From Endothia cerciana (lineage: Eukaryota > Ascomycota > Sordariomycetes > Diaporthales > Cryphonectriaceae), in the NCBI GenBank assembly GCA_026119935.1, contig JALRMH010000004.1, forward strand, positions 62,001 through 126,000: a DNA stretch of 64,000 nt, written 5' to 3'. This document shows, one piece after another, positions 21,985 to 35,359 of the stretch (within the stretch, counting starts at the first letter, position 1; each line of letters starts with the position of its first letter). The position numbers and the translations under genes were made by a program. The notes beneath the pieces were generated by a model. That model had not been told where the DNA came from. It worked only from the letters and a program-made list of their open reading frames with translations, and did not search any database.

Positions 21985-24168
21985 CTAATCCTCGCTCTGG
22001 ATGTCAAAGCGCCACTCATCGCTGGCATACTTCGGTTGTCGGACCTGGAGGCGGCTCGTCACGTTCTCGAAGCGCCTGCTCCACTTGCTCTTCTTCTTCT
22101 TCAACGCGCGCTTGATCCTTCTCCTCGGGTAGTTGACAGGCGACTCGCCGCCGACGAAGATGGCGGTATCGTATAAGAAGGCACCGAAGATCGCGCCGGC
22201 TATGGGGCCACACCAGGGCCCCCAGAACCAATACGATGACCCGAAGGTGTCCTTGGTGCCATAGCCGAGGGCGAGGAGGGCGAGGCGTGGTCCGATATCC
22301 CGTGCTGGATTCACTAGAAGTTCAACTGTTAGGGCTTTCCGGTCTGGGGGGTGGGCAGGCGTGTCAAGCCCATTTTTAGTTGCTTTCGAGGAGAAGACTT
22401 ACTGGCAAGGCCCGTGTTGATACTGAAGGCCATTGAGAGGACAGTGATGACCAGACCCATGATGAAGGCGTTCATACCAGCACCAGGTGGAGCATTAGAG
22501 TCATCACCGAGGGAAAGCACAACAACCGCAAGGATTGTCGTTCCCACAAACTCTGTGAAGAATGCAGTTGCGGGATCGATCCAGCTATGCTGGGGATGTG
22601 TGACGAATGCAGAGACGGTGTTCGTGTTGGCCAGATCAGTGGTCCCGGCATACTCGAAGATGCTAGTCCGGAAAAGGCCGAAACTGATGAGCGCGGCGAT
22701 GAAGGCTCCGAGGATCTGGGCTATGGCGTAGCTTGGAATCTTGCGCAGCGGAAAGCCTCGGAAGATCCAGAGCATGATGGATATAGCCGGATTCAGATGG
22801 GCACCACTGATTCCACCGGCAATGTAGATCCCGATCATGCTCGCAAGACCCCAGGCCCAGTTTGTGTTGGTGGTTACCGAGCTTTGCGAGGTGGTGACGA
22901 CGAGGTCGGAAGAGAAGCCGATGACGAGCTGGCAGGTTACCTGGATAGGAATGTTAGTAAACGACATGGCATTCTGGGGCTGAGAGGGGAACACCTACCG
23001 CAAGAAGTTCAGCGAGAGGCTCTCTGAACTTCAGCCTGATGACAGACCAATGTGTGTGGAGATTGTGGATCTCATCGAGCTCTGGATCGTAGGGTTTGAG
23101 TTCTTCAGGATCCTCGACCCAGTCCGCCACGTCCATTTCCTCGTTCACAGGCGTAGTCGCTCCAGCATGGTCAGCGATCCAGCCTTGGTCATTCGAATGA
23201 TCGTGCTCATCCGGGGTTTTCTGTTCAATGACAGAAGTGAGCTTGCCAATATTGACCGGCTGGTTTCCCCCAGCGGAGTTCTGCCTGTCCTTTCCAAAGC
23301 GCTCCGAGATGGAGGGCCTGCCCTGGGCGGAAGACACGGATGACCTGCGACCAGACGCACCACCAAAGGCATTTTGGCCGGTGTACCTCCTCAACAGTCT
23401 GAACTCCCGATCTTGTTGGGCAGACTGGATGGCGTCCGAGATCTTTTTGGGATTCATCGTCGACTCTACGCGGCCGGCCTCCAGATCAAACTCTTCCTGA
23501 GCTCGCTTCTCATATTCCAGCTGTTCTGGTGCTTGCTGAAGGACCTCGGTCTTGGTTGGGATCATACCGGCACGGACGACGTGAGGCAGCGGCTTGGCAA
23601 GACCCCAGACTGGTCTGTTGTTGGGAGCGACCTCATAGGCTGGGTTGAGGTCCACGTAACCCGGGTCGACATAAGGTTGATTAGCGATGATAGTATCGAT
23701 TGGGTTGCCTGGGCCAGCGAGTGTGAACCCAGCATTAGAGCGAGCCTCCCCTCCTACATCGACGCCTGAGGAGGCGCCACCGAGGTTGAGAGTGCCCCTG
23801 CGTCTGAAAGTCCCTTGTCTCCCCAGGGCAGTCGGCCCATTCAGGTTCCATGTTGTCGTCCGCTTCCTCATACCAAAGTTCCCGGTCGGCCTCCTCTCGA
23901 TATTGCGTTGCCGGCCGCTTGAGGTCGACCCGGCTCGGGCTCGGCTCCCGTTTGTGTCTACCGGGTGTAGAGTGTTGGACGCGGAGTATCCACGAGGGCG
24001 GCCAGGCGACCTATCATTCTGCTCCGAGTCGTCCCTGATAGCTGGCATGGTGCCCGTCCTTTTCAGGCCCGACGGCAGGCCTAGTCCGACGCCCTCATTG
24101 CGTGGTGGGGGGTGTGATGGTTCCGGTATGGTGGGTGAAGCGGCACGAGACTCTGGTATGGGATCCAT
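21985..24168 (-). CDS. Aquaglyceroporin (Yfl054/Fps1-type) with long N-terminal tail
   Basis: Major intrinsic protein channel for glycerol and/or water in the plasma membrane. Exons 24168-22999, 22940-22403 and 22313-21985 give 678 residues, of which about 390 form a cytosolic N-terminal extension rich in Ser, Arg and Pro. The extension includes the conserved segment RPVWGLAKPLPHVVR just before the channel domain. The channel has both pore boxes: AHLNPAIS (Asn440) and MNPARDIGPR (Asn571), the second with the Arg of the selectivity filter and the Asp typical of glycerol-permeable members. Six hydrophobic helices are visible. The C-terminal tail is basic (RRRIKRALKKKKSK). Two canonical NPA boxes and this tail fit the Yfl054-like branch better than Fps1 itself, whose boxes are altered. 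Confidence 0.93.
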
Positions 24169-27100
24169 TGTCTCGACCAAACGGTGCTGACCGTCGCCAC
24201 TGTCTCTTGACTTGACCCGCGATACGGATTGTCCCTAGTGGGGAATTTGGCGGTTTTCCTTCTCTGGATCCGAGTAACCGGGATCGCTCTGCCTGTTGGT
24301 TTGAACCTCCTAGTGGGCTTAATGGCTTTCCAAGACGCAGGTAGGTATGAGGCAGGATAGGAACCTGTTGAATTGTCAACCAAAGGGAAGAAGCTCAAGG
24401 GGAAAGATGCCTAAGCATCTGGGTACGCAGCTTCATATAGAATTCTGGGTACCATCGCGGCTGGACACCGGCCAAGGCATGATCAATCGAAAGCGAAGGA
24501 CCGGGCGGGACTGAGGATCCGCTGAACAAGGCAGGGTGGTCCCAAGCTTCAGTTTCGAGTTTGATGCCATCGTTGATACCTGTTGGACGGGGGATCGCGA
24601 GATCCACAGGTTCCACATATAGAGGACAGGGTTATTATGGATCAAGACCCGCCATCCAGCCTGGCGATCATGGAACAAGGTCTCTTGTCAAGTCCCAGAG
24701 CATGGAAGGCAGGTATCTCTAGCGACGCTGAGCCACGCAATCATGAGGCTCGGAGTTATCGACACGAGAGTGTCAAGTTCAAGGAGTGAGGCGGTCCAAC
24801 ACCAGCTTCGTGGCTAACGACTCGTGCTTCCGGACGAGGGACGGTCGACGGCACAACCGCCCGGAGGATATACTATGGCACGCGGAAATATCTTATCTAT
24901 CCCGTCCTATCCAGGCTTCCAAAATAAGAAACGGCAAGTTTTCCGAATTGCTGGTCAGAGCTTGTTTTCCTTGTGCAGGACCGAGGCCTCCGCCTCAGAA
25001 AAAAGGGGAAATTATTAAAGATGCACATCCAGGGACTCACTGTCACCATACGATACCAAGCACCCGTATAGATAGCCCACACCGCTACGGCCACGTCCGA
25101 GTTTATATACCAGGTATCGTCTTAAAATGGAGGCCAAAGGCAGCCTGCAATTTAAAGAAACCCGCAGCGTGTGAGGATGCAACGATGCAATTGGCACCTT
25201 GGAGATGATGACTCACGTAGAAGGGCTGATTGGGAAGATTGGCTCGGGCTCACGACAATTTTCCGCGTCGAAGACAACAGGCCTTCATCGTCTGGCGAGC
25301 CGCTTGGCAGGGCCACTGCACGGCGCGTTCTAGAACATCACAGGGGTCCACAGGCCGTTGTGGGCACCTCCTGTGGATACCAGCTCTCGACTGAGATTCA
25401 GTCTCAAACATCGGATCTAGCGATCATCGAGCACATGGAAACGAGGCGAAATGAACCGTGATGGTCTCACCCAAGTTTTACGCCTGTTCGTCTCGAGCAA
25501 CAATAAGCTTTGACTACCAGAAATTGGTATCTGGGCTGACACGGATGACCAAGTTGAAGCTCCAGACCAACTCACCGTTTCATCGACGCTTCCCCGATAT
25601 TTGGCGGGTGACTACAGAGGGCGCCTTTCGGAGCCTCATTGCTTCGAAGGACCACTCAGCACAAACGTATGTGTAGCACCGAGGCGGCCAACGTGTGAGG
25701 CTTGTTCTGGTGATATGCCTAAAAGCTTAGGACCCATATGAGCGCGTGATTCCTTTCTGGTTTTGTACATTCATTGGATCCGACGAATCTTGGGACTGCC
25801 ATCCCTTCATATCTCTGCTATGGAGACATAATCTGTCCAAAGCGGACGGCAGGGCGGGAATGAAGGAAGGTAACACAGAAAGGAATAGAAATGATTAGAA
25901 AACTGGGCCGCCTAGATCTGCATCCGTTGCGAACATGATATACATAAGTCACAGCATTCACGAATCTGCCTAAACATGACCTTGCACACGTTGAAGACAG
26001 CCGTGTTGAAGAACATCATCAAGTCTCGAACTCCCTCGAGAACCATGAGCTCCCAGAAGTCAGAGGCGTCTGAGTGTCTGAAGCAAACCTCCGCAAGGGC
26101 AGCAATAATGTATCACCAAGATCGGCCCAAGAATTTTCCAGTTTGGGTCCGGACGCAACAACGTTACCGAAAATGTATATGGCTCAATCGTCCAGTGGTT
26201 CTTTCTCAACCTAGCCTTCCTCATTCTGCTCTTCCGAGATGTTCCTAGGTAATTACCTCTTGTCCAAAATCAACAGCAGAAGACACGGGTAAGTCGCCTG
26301 GTGGTAGATTCGGGTCCCACGCGACGACGCATGACGAATTTTCCAAGGAGGGCGGAGTGGGCGGCGACCTGGGAAGATTGTTCTGCGCGTTTGTTGATGT
26401 CGCTGTGTGAGGTGGATGAAAAGGGGTGAATGACCGCGGGGGAGTGGACGAAATGGCATCCGAGACAGGAGGGACTCTTCGGGTCTGGATCTGTTCGACT
26501 CGGCGGATATCTGAGGCGTCCATGAGAACCGATATCACTGCACGTTCCAGTTTGACCGCCTTAACCGTTCTCAGTGGACTTCTGCGTCACCACTCGGAAC
26601 ACCTTGAAGTTGAACGAGCACGAGTAGACACATAGGGAGACCATGGGAGTGGGGGGTGGAAACCCGCACAGTATCTGCCTCGAGGTGTATGCAACCGGCG
26701 GGATCGTCTTGAGCCCGGACATGTACCGAGACAAGCCGCAATAACAAATTCGGGTTGATTCATACTGACCCAGCGCCTGGGAGGGCTCAGGAGGCGTGAA
26801 AATGATCTTCATAGGGCCGTGGATGTTGTACCGGTACAACAGCTAATGGACAAGGCTAGATGGAACCACCTCGTGACCTGTCTAGTCCTTCAGGTATTGA
26901 ACAACAGAAGTCTGAAAGTGTTATGAAAGAGTTAAATTGAAGCTTGAACCCCTTCGTACATCGAGCTAGTCCAGGGAATAGTTTATTTATATGCGAACTA
27001 TCACCAGATTCCTGGCCAAGGCTCGAGTTAGCCTGGCTTGTTACAAATCAGAGAGAAGGAGGCCATCGCCACTGGTCTGGCGCTATATATATAGGTCTGT

Positions 27101-28909
27101 CCGCTGAGGATTTTATACGTAATAGAAAGCTTGATTCAGACAATGAGAGCCAATCCAGGAGGCAAGCCCGGGCGAAAAGCCACCTGGTGAAGCCACCTGA
27201 CACGCTGTAGCCTATGAAGCAGTGTCCCATGTGATGAGTATAAGTGCGGAGTTACAGGAATGAATGATATGAGTTCCGGATAGAACGTGTCATAGAAGGT
27301 CAAGGCCGGGAACCAAGTCGAATATTTTCCCATCTAGTCCCGTACCCTGAGGTACTGCGATTCCACACAGCATATTTGATGATTTCCTCCGACACATTTT
27401 GCGCCCACAGGGTGAGGGCATTTTGATGTGCGCGAGTTTCCAGGAAACCGAGACGAGGAGGGATTCTGACCTTTGAGAGCAATGAGATTGGAAGCTAATG
27501 TGAGGAAGAAGAGGCTTCCTGAGCATAGAAAGAAAGGACTGGATTGTCTAGAAAACAAGATATCTAACATAGGAGCATGAAAAGAGTGGTTTAAGCAGGC
27601 CATAGTACTCCGGGTTAGGGTCTGGGAGCGCTATTCCCCACAGCTAAAACTTGAGGGGAGAAGTGATGGGAACGGCTCTGAGCAACTGGCAGGAATGATC
27701 GTTTAAGAAGCCTTAGAGGAGAAGGAGGAGCTATAATTTTTAAAGTCGATAAGACCAGCGGTTCCTCGCCCTTATTGAACTCTTGTTGTAGGCGTAGACC
27801 TAGTGTCGTTCCCTCGAGATTGTACCTACTATCTCTTGTCATGCTCGAGTGCATGTGTGTTGCCCTTTAATATCGGTGGAGGAAGGGAGGTTGCTCTGTC
27901 ACCTTTCAAGGTTAGATCTGCCCCTGCGTGGTGTACTAGCCACAACGGTCTGTGCCACAGTGCACGGACCACTAGGGAACAGCCCCCCCAAACCGTGGCG
28001 TGGACGTGCAGCGCGTAGGCGCGCTAAAAAGATTTGTGGGGCTGCTGGGGGCCGCTGGGGCTGCATGTGGGAAGCAGCCATGAACTCAGGGCAGGCAGGC
28101 AGCTGAGTGTGGGGCCTGAGATCTGATCTGAGCAGAGCAGCCCCCAAAAAAAAAGCTGTCGCAGCCAGTCTCGTCACCACCCCTTGATCGCTGCTGCAGC
28201 AGGGTGCGTTTGGTTACTGGCTTCTGGCTTGTCGCGCCGGGCCAGTGAACCGAACCAAAATCCTCAATCACCTTCCACCCTCTCTGACTTTCAACTTTTT
28301 ACCCAGCCTGACCAGGTCGAGGTCCATCCCAGGCACTCCAGACCTCTTCCCAACCGCCAGCCAGGACCGAGCCTGGGCCTTGACGGGACCGAGCGCGCCG
28401 GTCATCACCCTGCTTTGCTGTATCCCTACTTACCCAGCTAGACCTTTCTCCATCTGTTACGCTTGCGACAAACAGCCAGCGCTTTGTCCGCTGCCCGCCC
28501 CCCCTTTTACCTTCAGCTCGTCCTTGTTCTTCTGGCCCACAAGGTCCGCGGAACCAGCGTCTTGTCGGCCAACTGAAGTTACCTGGGACCAGGCCAGCCC
28601 CTTTTGGACTCTGTCTTGCCTGCCTGTCTGCCTGCCCGCCCACGTCATTGGAGACTGACCTGTCGGACTGGGGCCCCAAGGCAATTTCCCATTCGCCGCC
28701 TCCGACGCCCGCAGGCCGATCCTGCTTCTTCTCCCTTTTCTCATCGGTCGCGTGCTACGACGCGCCCGCGCACCGCGACGAACACCTCAATTTCATTGAC
28801 ACGCATATGTATCGTGTCATTCGTCTCATTCGCCCCGCGAGATATGATGGTTGGAGGACGGTGGAAGTGGTGAAAAGAGTCTACATCTGTCGCTGCCGGG
28901 CTGGATACG
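24169..28909. other. 4.7-kb gene-free region between aquaglyceroporin and SET1
   Basis: The divergent upstream region of both genes. Only short frames occur (e.g. 24786-25208 and 26245-26538), with no domain, signal peptide or conserved motif I recognise. The last ~700 bases (28200-28909) are strongly pyrimidine-rich on the + strand and look like a long SET1 leader with several short upstream frames. No tRNA, transposon or long repeat was identified. Confidence 0.45.
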
Positions 28910-31900
28910 ATGACCCGCCCCTCTAGTGCGAGCTTCGCTCAGTTCTTCCCTGCCGCCCCCAGGGCTGCCAGGGACAGAGCGATGGAGCGCGAGAAGGAGA
29001 GGGCAAAGAGGGATATACAGGAGTCGCCATTGTCAACACAATCGGACAAGCCCGCCCTCAACGGCCATTCTGTGTACAGCGCGACAAGTCGACCCGACGA
29101 TCCCGCCGTCGCAAGATCCCGCCGGGATCCCTCAACATCAGACCCAGCGCGAACCCCCGCTGATGATATCGACTCCCCCCGCGCGGACCTACGAGCCACT
29201 GTTGGCTCTGAGAGCTCGCATGCTAGCATCGCGTCCTCTACAACCAATGCTTCCTCGATGCGCAATAACGCTGCCGTCGCCAAGAACACCTCATCCTCAT
29301 ATTCGCTGGTCACCCCGCTCACGACCATCGATTCGCCATCCCCCTCCGCCGGTCCTCATCCAACAAAGCCGGATATATCCAGTTCGTCATATCCTGACAG
29401 GATCAGCGGATCCGCGTTGAAGCCAGATGGCCCCCTTGACAATGTCGCTGCCGTGAACACATCCAATATCTCACACCGCATACCGGCTCGAGACCCCTCA
29501 CTCCGTGTTCAAGTGATCAAGGCCATACATGATCCTTCCATCGACCGATCATCGCGAGACAAGAAGAAACCGAAATACAAAGAGTTTGGAATGGTACGTA
29601 AATATATCATACACTCGGTCTGGCAGGGGGGGGGGGCGTCATCTTCTCTTCGGTGAACCTGGCTAATAAAATCGCTTTGTGAATAGGAAGATGACGCTCC
29701 CCCGCCGGCCGACCCCCGACTAGCCAAAGGCGGTCGCCTCGACTATATCAACGTCGACTATCACTTGCCAAAGTCTCGCTTGCGCCAATCGCCGTATAAC
29801 GTGAAGCCCTATGCGTGGGACCCAAAGACGTCCGTGGGCCCTGGGCCCCCAACCCAGGTCGTCGTAACTGGCTTCAACCCCCTGATTACCTTTTCCAAAG
29901 TGGCAACCATCTTCAACTCCTTTGGCGATGTCGCCGAGAGTAGCAACAAGATGCACCCCGAAACTGGGAGCTTTCTCGGGTTCGCGACCTTCCGGTTCAA
30001 GGACTCGAAGCCCAGCCGGTCACGGCCACTTCCAGTACTGGCAATCGATGCTGCTAAGCGCGCGGTGCGGTCCATGAACGGCAAGGCTATCGAGTCTCAC
30101 AAGGTTCGCGTTGAATTCGATCCAGATGGGAAGAAGAGCCGCCGCATGCTAGAGGATGCCCTGAAGGACGAGCGCGAGAGGTCGCAGCCCCTGATTCCGA
30201 AGCCTATACCTACCGCACCGCGACCGAAAGAACTTGTTCCGAGGCCCCCTCCAACAGCACCTCGTGGGCCTGCTGCCTTCCGACAACCCCCAATAGCCGA
30301 CGCCCGCGCGTTGTCCATGGCTGCGCGAGTCTCCAGCCTGATCGAGCAGACGCCGATCACGGCCAGCCTCAAGAGAGAGCCATACATATTTGTCGCACAT
30401 GAATTCGTCCCGGTCATGCCCACAACGATTGCGCATATGAAGAAGCGGCTCAAGAATTTCCGTTGGGAAGATATCCGCGCTGATCGGACTGGGTACTACG
30501 TTATTTTCCGGGACTCGACGCTGGGGCGCTCCGAAGCCGAGAAGTGCCATGCTTCAGCGCACGCGACCGCGTTCTTTACATACACCCTCAAGATGGAGCT
30601 CCACCTGTTCGGTACTGACGGGAAGCCCTCGCTCACCTCGACCTCCCTGACCTTCCGAAGACGTAGCCGCAGCCCACCGCGACGACCAGCGCACATTGAA
30701 CTCCCGAAGCGTGACGACAAGGAGCGCGCCAGGAGAGAAGACCTGAGGGACCTCGAGGACGAGAAGCGCGAACGAGCGAACAACTTCGACCCAGTCAGGG
30801 AGGCAGCCGAGGTAGTGCGGCGGGAGATGATTGAGCATCTCATCAAACACATCCGTCAGAAGGTGGCTGCGCCGAGTCTTTTGACATACCTCGAGCCTTC
30901 GAACCATGCCGACATGCGCATCAAGTTCAATATCGAAGATCCTCAAGTGGCCAAGGCCCCTATGTTCCTCTTCGATGACAGCGACAGGTCCCCTGCGAGC
31001 ACCCCCAACTCACGCGCGGACCCAATCGAACGCCGTACCAAACATCTCGACGTTACTGCGCTGCCGCGTATTCGCAAGATGAAGAAGGGCGCCGTGCCTC
31101 GCAGGTCTGGATTCGCCGATCCCTTTGCTCGAGAGCGGCCTACATCCCACCGAGCGGCCTTCCGATCGCTTCATCATCGCTTGCAGCATGCCGACAGCGA
31201 CGCCGAGTCTGACGATGAGGTCGAGCACAGGGACTCCCTTGCGAGAGATACTGAGGAACCCGAGTCTCGGCCTCGCAGCCGAATGAGTACTGATGAGGAT
31301 ACTAAAGATGATTGGGGTCCCCCCGAGGACGACTCCTTGACAGAAGCCAGCTTTGCTCAAGATAGCATCGTGCCGCACACAAAGAAGAGGAAGCTTGATC
31401 TGCAGATAGAGACGGCAATCAAGCGCCAGAAGAAGAGCGACGAGGAGCTGTTCGGCGTGACCATCGATCGCATCGAGACCGAATACCCCCTTCGTGACGC
31501 TTCTGAAGACGTCCTCATGCCCGACGCTGTCGAAGACAACAGGGATGTAGATTCTCGGCTTCTCACGCCTGCCGCAGCTGCAAAGGGCGCCAAGAAGGCC
31601 GCGCCAAAATCAAAGAAGAAGTCGAAGAAACAGATGTTCGTGGAGCGCGAGGCCCTCAAGAAGCAGCAGCAGGAGATTTTCGAGCGTGAAGCTGAGGAGA
31701 AGTCTGAGCTTCCTAAGCAACCCACGCCGCCTCCTGAGTCTAAGTCGGAACCCGAGACGGTGGAGACAGGCAGGCCTTTGCCGGACCCCAACCTCTACCC
31801 AGACATTGTTACCAAGGCACTGGTTCTCCCACCCAAGTTCAAGCTCGGTGTGGAGTCCATGCAGACATTGGCCCTTAGCGAAAAGGACAAACCCAATGTC

Positions 31901-32844
31901 GCCAAGCTCAAGAAGAAGTTCACTGTGGAAGACATTGGCGACCCTCAAGCGTGGCTCTGGAAACGGGATCGTATTAGGGAACTCAATTCCTGGGACGGCT
32001 CGGGTGAAGTTGTGGGTATCCAAGGCTACTATGTGCCCAACTCTACCGGGTGTGCGAGGACGGAAGGCATCAAGAAGATCCTCAACTCCGAGAAGTCCAA
32101 GTACCTCCCGCACCACATCAAGGTACAGAAGGCTCGCGAGGAGCGCGAAAAGGCCGGCAAGGGTGGCAAGGTCAAGGCCATGGCCGAGGTTAAAGTCACA
32201 AGAGTTGCGCCCGATCATGTCCCCTCGCAGAGCAACGCCCGCGACACGCGTGCCAAACAGCGCGATCACAATTCTTCTCTTGAGAAGACGCAGAAGGTCT
32301 TTGGTCAGGCGTCTGACGTCTTGCGATTTAATCAGCTCAAGAAACGCAAGAAGCCCGTCAGGTTCGATCGGTCGGCTATCCACAACTGGGGTCTGTACGC
32401 GATGGAGAACATTGCCAAGGACGACATGATTATTGAGTATGTTGGCGAGCGGGTGCGCCAGAAGATCGCAGATCTCCGTGAGATCAACTACACCAAGAGC
32501 GGGATAGGGAGCAGTTACTTGTTCCGGATCGATGACGATGCAGTCGTTGACGCGACCAAGAAAGGTGGCATCGCGCGTTTCATCAACCACAGCTGTGCGC
32601 CGAATTGCAAGGCCAGCATCATTCGCGTGGAGGGAACCAAGCGAATCGTGATCTATGCGGAGAGGGCTATCGCACAGAGTAAGTGTTCGGTCTCGTGGCC
32701 CCCTGTTTACGACACGCTGGCTGACATATATTCCGAATAGACGAGGAGTTGACATACGACTACAAATTCGACCGCGAGATGCGGTCCGAAGACCGCATTC
32801 CCTGTCTTTGCGGTACACCCGAGTGCAAGGGCTTCCTCAACTGA
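28910..32844 (+). CDS. set1: Set1, COMPASS histone H3-lysine-4 methyltransferase
   Basis: Catalytic subunit of COMPASS, methylating H3K4 on transcribed chromatin. Exons 28910-29593, 29687-32678 and 32741-32844 encode 1259 residues. In order: a Ser/Thr-rich N-terminus; an RRM-like domain at about 283-371 (QVVVTGFNP, GFATFRFK); a second Set1-specific RNA-binding region with an Arg/Asp-rich linker; acidic and basic low-complexity segments; the N-SET region (WLWKRDRIRELNSWDG, YLPHHIKVQKAREER); the SET domain from about 1118; and a post-SET motif. SET hallmarks are intact: IIEYVGERVR, RFINHSCAPNC (Asn1195-His1196) and ELTYDYKF. The post-SET cysteines are in PCLCGTPECKGFLN, which ends the protein. 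The last intron splits the SET domain just before the catalytic Tyr segment. The gene should be active. Confidence 0.97.
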
Positions 32845-33896
32845 TTTAGTCCATGGTCTCGGTCTTCAGTCACTCATGCTCGCGCTTCTGAGACATTCGT
32901 ATTCTATTTCACCTTTAAAAAAAAAAAAAGGAGTCGGCGGCAGAGGTGTCGGTGGTAGTATAGACGGCAAAATTAGGTGTGATTTGATGGTCCACCTCAA
33001 AGAGTTTTTGGTCTCCTTTTGTTGGTGGACCCACGGCGATCGGTGTTTGGATTCTGATTCATCCTCCCCTTTCGGGTTATATACCTGCATTCATGATAAT
33101 CAGTTTGGTCAGGTCACGGGGGCTTGGGGTCAGGCACGTTGGCTTTCGCATCTGTGTGTAGGTGTTGCGGGGCAAGGAAAATATCAGAACATCAAATTCC
33201 TTCCAGGGAGGCCAGGCCTCCGGAGGTCTAGCGGGCGAGGAGAAGCGCGCCACTCAACGAGGCGCAGGGGAGAGTGATGCCGGGTTGTGGCAGGCCCGAG
33301 GAGGTGAGATGGCTGTATGGGCAAAGGCATCAATCAGGTCTATCCTTCAGGGGAAACCAACGTGGTTAATGTACATGGCCAATCTGGTCTCGTCGGGCAA
33401 CAAGTTGCCGTGAGTTGAGAAGGGGGCGCACGGAGGCGAGCAAGTGAGAGTGGATCGGATACGGGCAGCTCTCGCAAACCTGAAGGAGGCTGCCTCGGGG
33501 ATGGAATAAAGAGAGCATCAAAATACCGTCAAGGACAAAGAGGCTTCCCGACGTGCGTGAGACAGTGCGATTCTCGCTTTCGGCGTGCTGGGACATGTGT
33601 CGGAGGGGCTCTCAGAGCTCTACCAGCCCGACGGCCGAGGCTGAGTGTAGTATTACAAACTCAATGAGCTACTCGTACACATAAACCTCTCTTACGGAGA
33701 TGAGAAAGCCTTGTCCGGGTCTTGGTCCAGTCCTGGCCAAAATAACATGAGCCTCCCCAGTGAACCATAGACCGAACCAACGCCCCGAGAACTCATCAGG
33801 GGAGTAAAAGAATACATCCATCCAGGCGCACTGCCGATCCCAGTTCCCAAACGCCATCACCACTCACTTCAGATCTCTTTTTGCAGGCGGGAGACC
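32845..33896. other. Convergent 3' intergenic region
   Basis: Between the ends of SET1 (+) and the securin-like gene (-). An A13 run lies at 32917-32929. Nothing else was recognised. Confidence 0.5.
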
Positions 33897-35359
33897 TCAT
33901 AGATCCAACTGCAGACAGAAGTCATCTGCGTCCCCCTCACCCCCGGAAAGCAGGTCAACAGCATCATCGTCCGTGCCAAACAGTCCGTCGTCGTCTTTTG
34001 CAGGCCCGAAAAGCCAATCATCATCCCCCTGAGGTGGCACATCAAAGATCGACACGAACTCGGGCTTTGCCACCTCCTCGCTCCTCGCATGGCTCGCCGG
34101 CGTGACGGTCGCGTCGGACGCGGCGGACGCGGCGGACGCGGTGGTATTTGAGCGGGCAAGGGTGCACGCGGGTGCCTCCGACTTGTTGCGCGCATGTAAA
34201 GCGGCGGAGACGGTGCGACCTTTAGTGTAGCCCAGTGTACTGCGGGAGGCTGCTACGCCGGCGCCAGTGGATAGTGAGGGGATGACCTTGGGGCGGGAGG
34301 TCAGGGTGGTGGTGCATGTTGGTTGCCTTGCCTTGGTGGGCTGCATGAAGGAGGGAAGTCTGGCTGTGGTTGAGGCGGTCGGTCTCGTGGCGAGGGCCTT
34401 GCGCTGGGCTGTGGCGGAGGCGCTGGGTGCCATTCCCAGTGCTGATGCCGCGCGTCGCGAACTCAGCGATGAGGGGACCTTGGTGGATGTGCCGGGTCGG
34501 ACAGCTGCCTTGACCATCGGATCGGGCAAGGGGACAACTCTCTTGGGGGAATCCAGTCCCAGGTCCCAAGTAGCCTTATCCAGGTCCTTCCTAATCCGCG
34601 CATCCGCCTCTCTGAACCGCTTCTCCTGTGCAATCTTCATTTCCCTGTCGACTCGCGTCATGCCATTCTCGTCCCGGCGGTTGTGATAGTAGTCATAGTA
34701 GCCCTTCAGTCGGTTCTCTGGCCTGATCGCGTCGAATGTCAGGACACCGGCCGGGAAAACATCGGACACGTACGGCTGCTCGGGCGGAGGCGGCGGGTTC
34801 GTGTCAACCTCGTCGGACAGGGGATCCGAGCTGTCGAGGAGGATCTGCAGCTTGGAGGACTCCGACTTGGGCGCGTGGGGTCTCGGGCGAGCGGCGGTGG
34901 TCGGCCTGGCCTGGCTCTTCTCAATCTCGCGGGCGGCGGGCGTCTTGCCGTTGACGGTCTTGTCGGTCCTGGCTTTGGTGTTGGTGGTCTTGTCGCCGAG
35001 GACCGCACGGCCTGTCCGGGGTTCTGGGTAATTCTTGTGAGCAGACATGTTGACTATGCTATGCTGTGCTGTGCTGTGCAGTGCTATGCAGATTGGGGGT
35101 TGTCCATGCGGAAATGCTCACCTGCAGGCGTCGCCCATTGCGACCTGTCCACCTTTGCCTTGGTGCCCAGGGCGCTCTTTCCTCCCAGGCCTCGCGCAGC
35201 GTTCTCGTCGTTAAGAGGAACCTTGAGGGGCGTCTTGGGATGTCGAGCACCGGGAGTCCTCGGCTGCAGTCCTCGAATGGTTCCCTGGGTGTACTGCTTA
35301 TTTTGCGCAGCAGACTGGTGGATGGAGACGAGATTCTCCTGATCTCGTGCCGCGAACAT
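33897..35359 (-). CDS. Securin-like protein (Cut2/Pds1-type candidate)
   Basis: Two exons (35359-35122, 35053-33897) encode a 464-residue, largely disordered protein. The N-terminus (MFAARDQENL) and the Pro/Lys/Thr block TPGARHPKTPLKVPLNDENA are followed after the intron by GRAVLGDKTTN, whose RxxL (Arg95-Leu98) resembles the destruction box of securins; S. pombe Cut2 has a comparable RxxLG-K-TN box. The centre is basic and Ser/Thr-rich with one ordered-looking stretch (AIRPENRLKGYYDYYHNRRDENG). The C-terminus is strongly acidic with aromatic residues (FVSIFDVPP, DDDWLFGPAKDDDGLFG), as in separase-binding tails. If correct, it inhibits separase until anaphase. No canonical KEN box is present; DQEN occupies its place. 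An in-frame Met at 35449 could extend the N-terminus. A cell-cycle protein of another kind remains possible. Confidence 0.5.
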
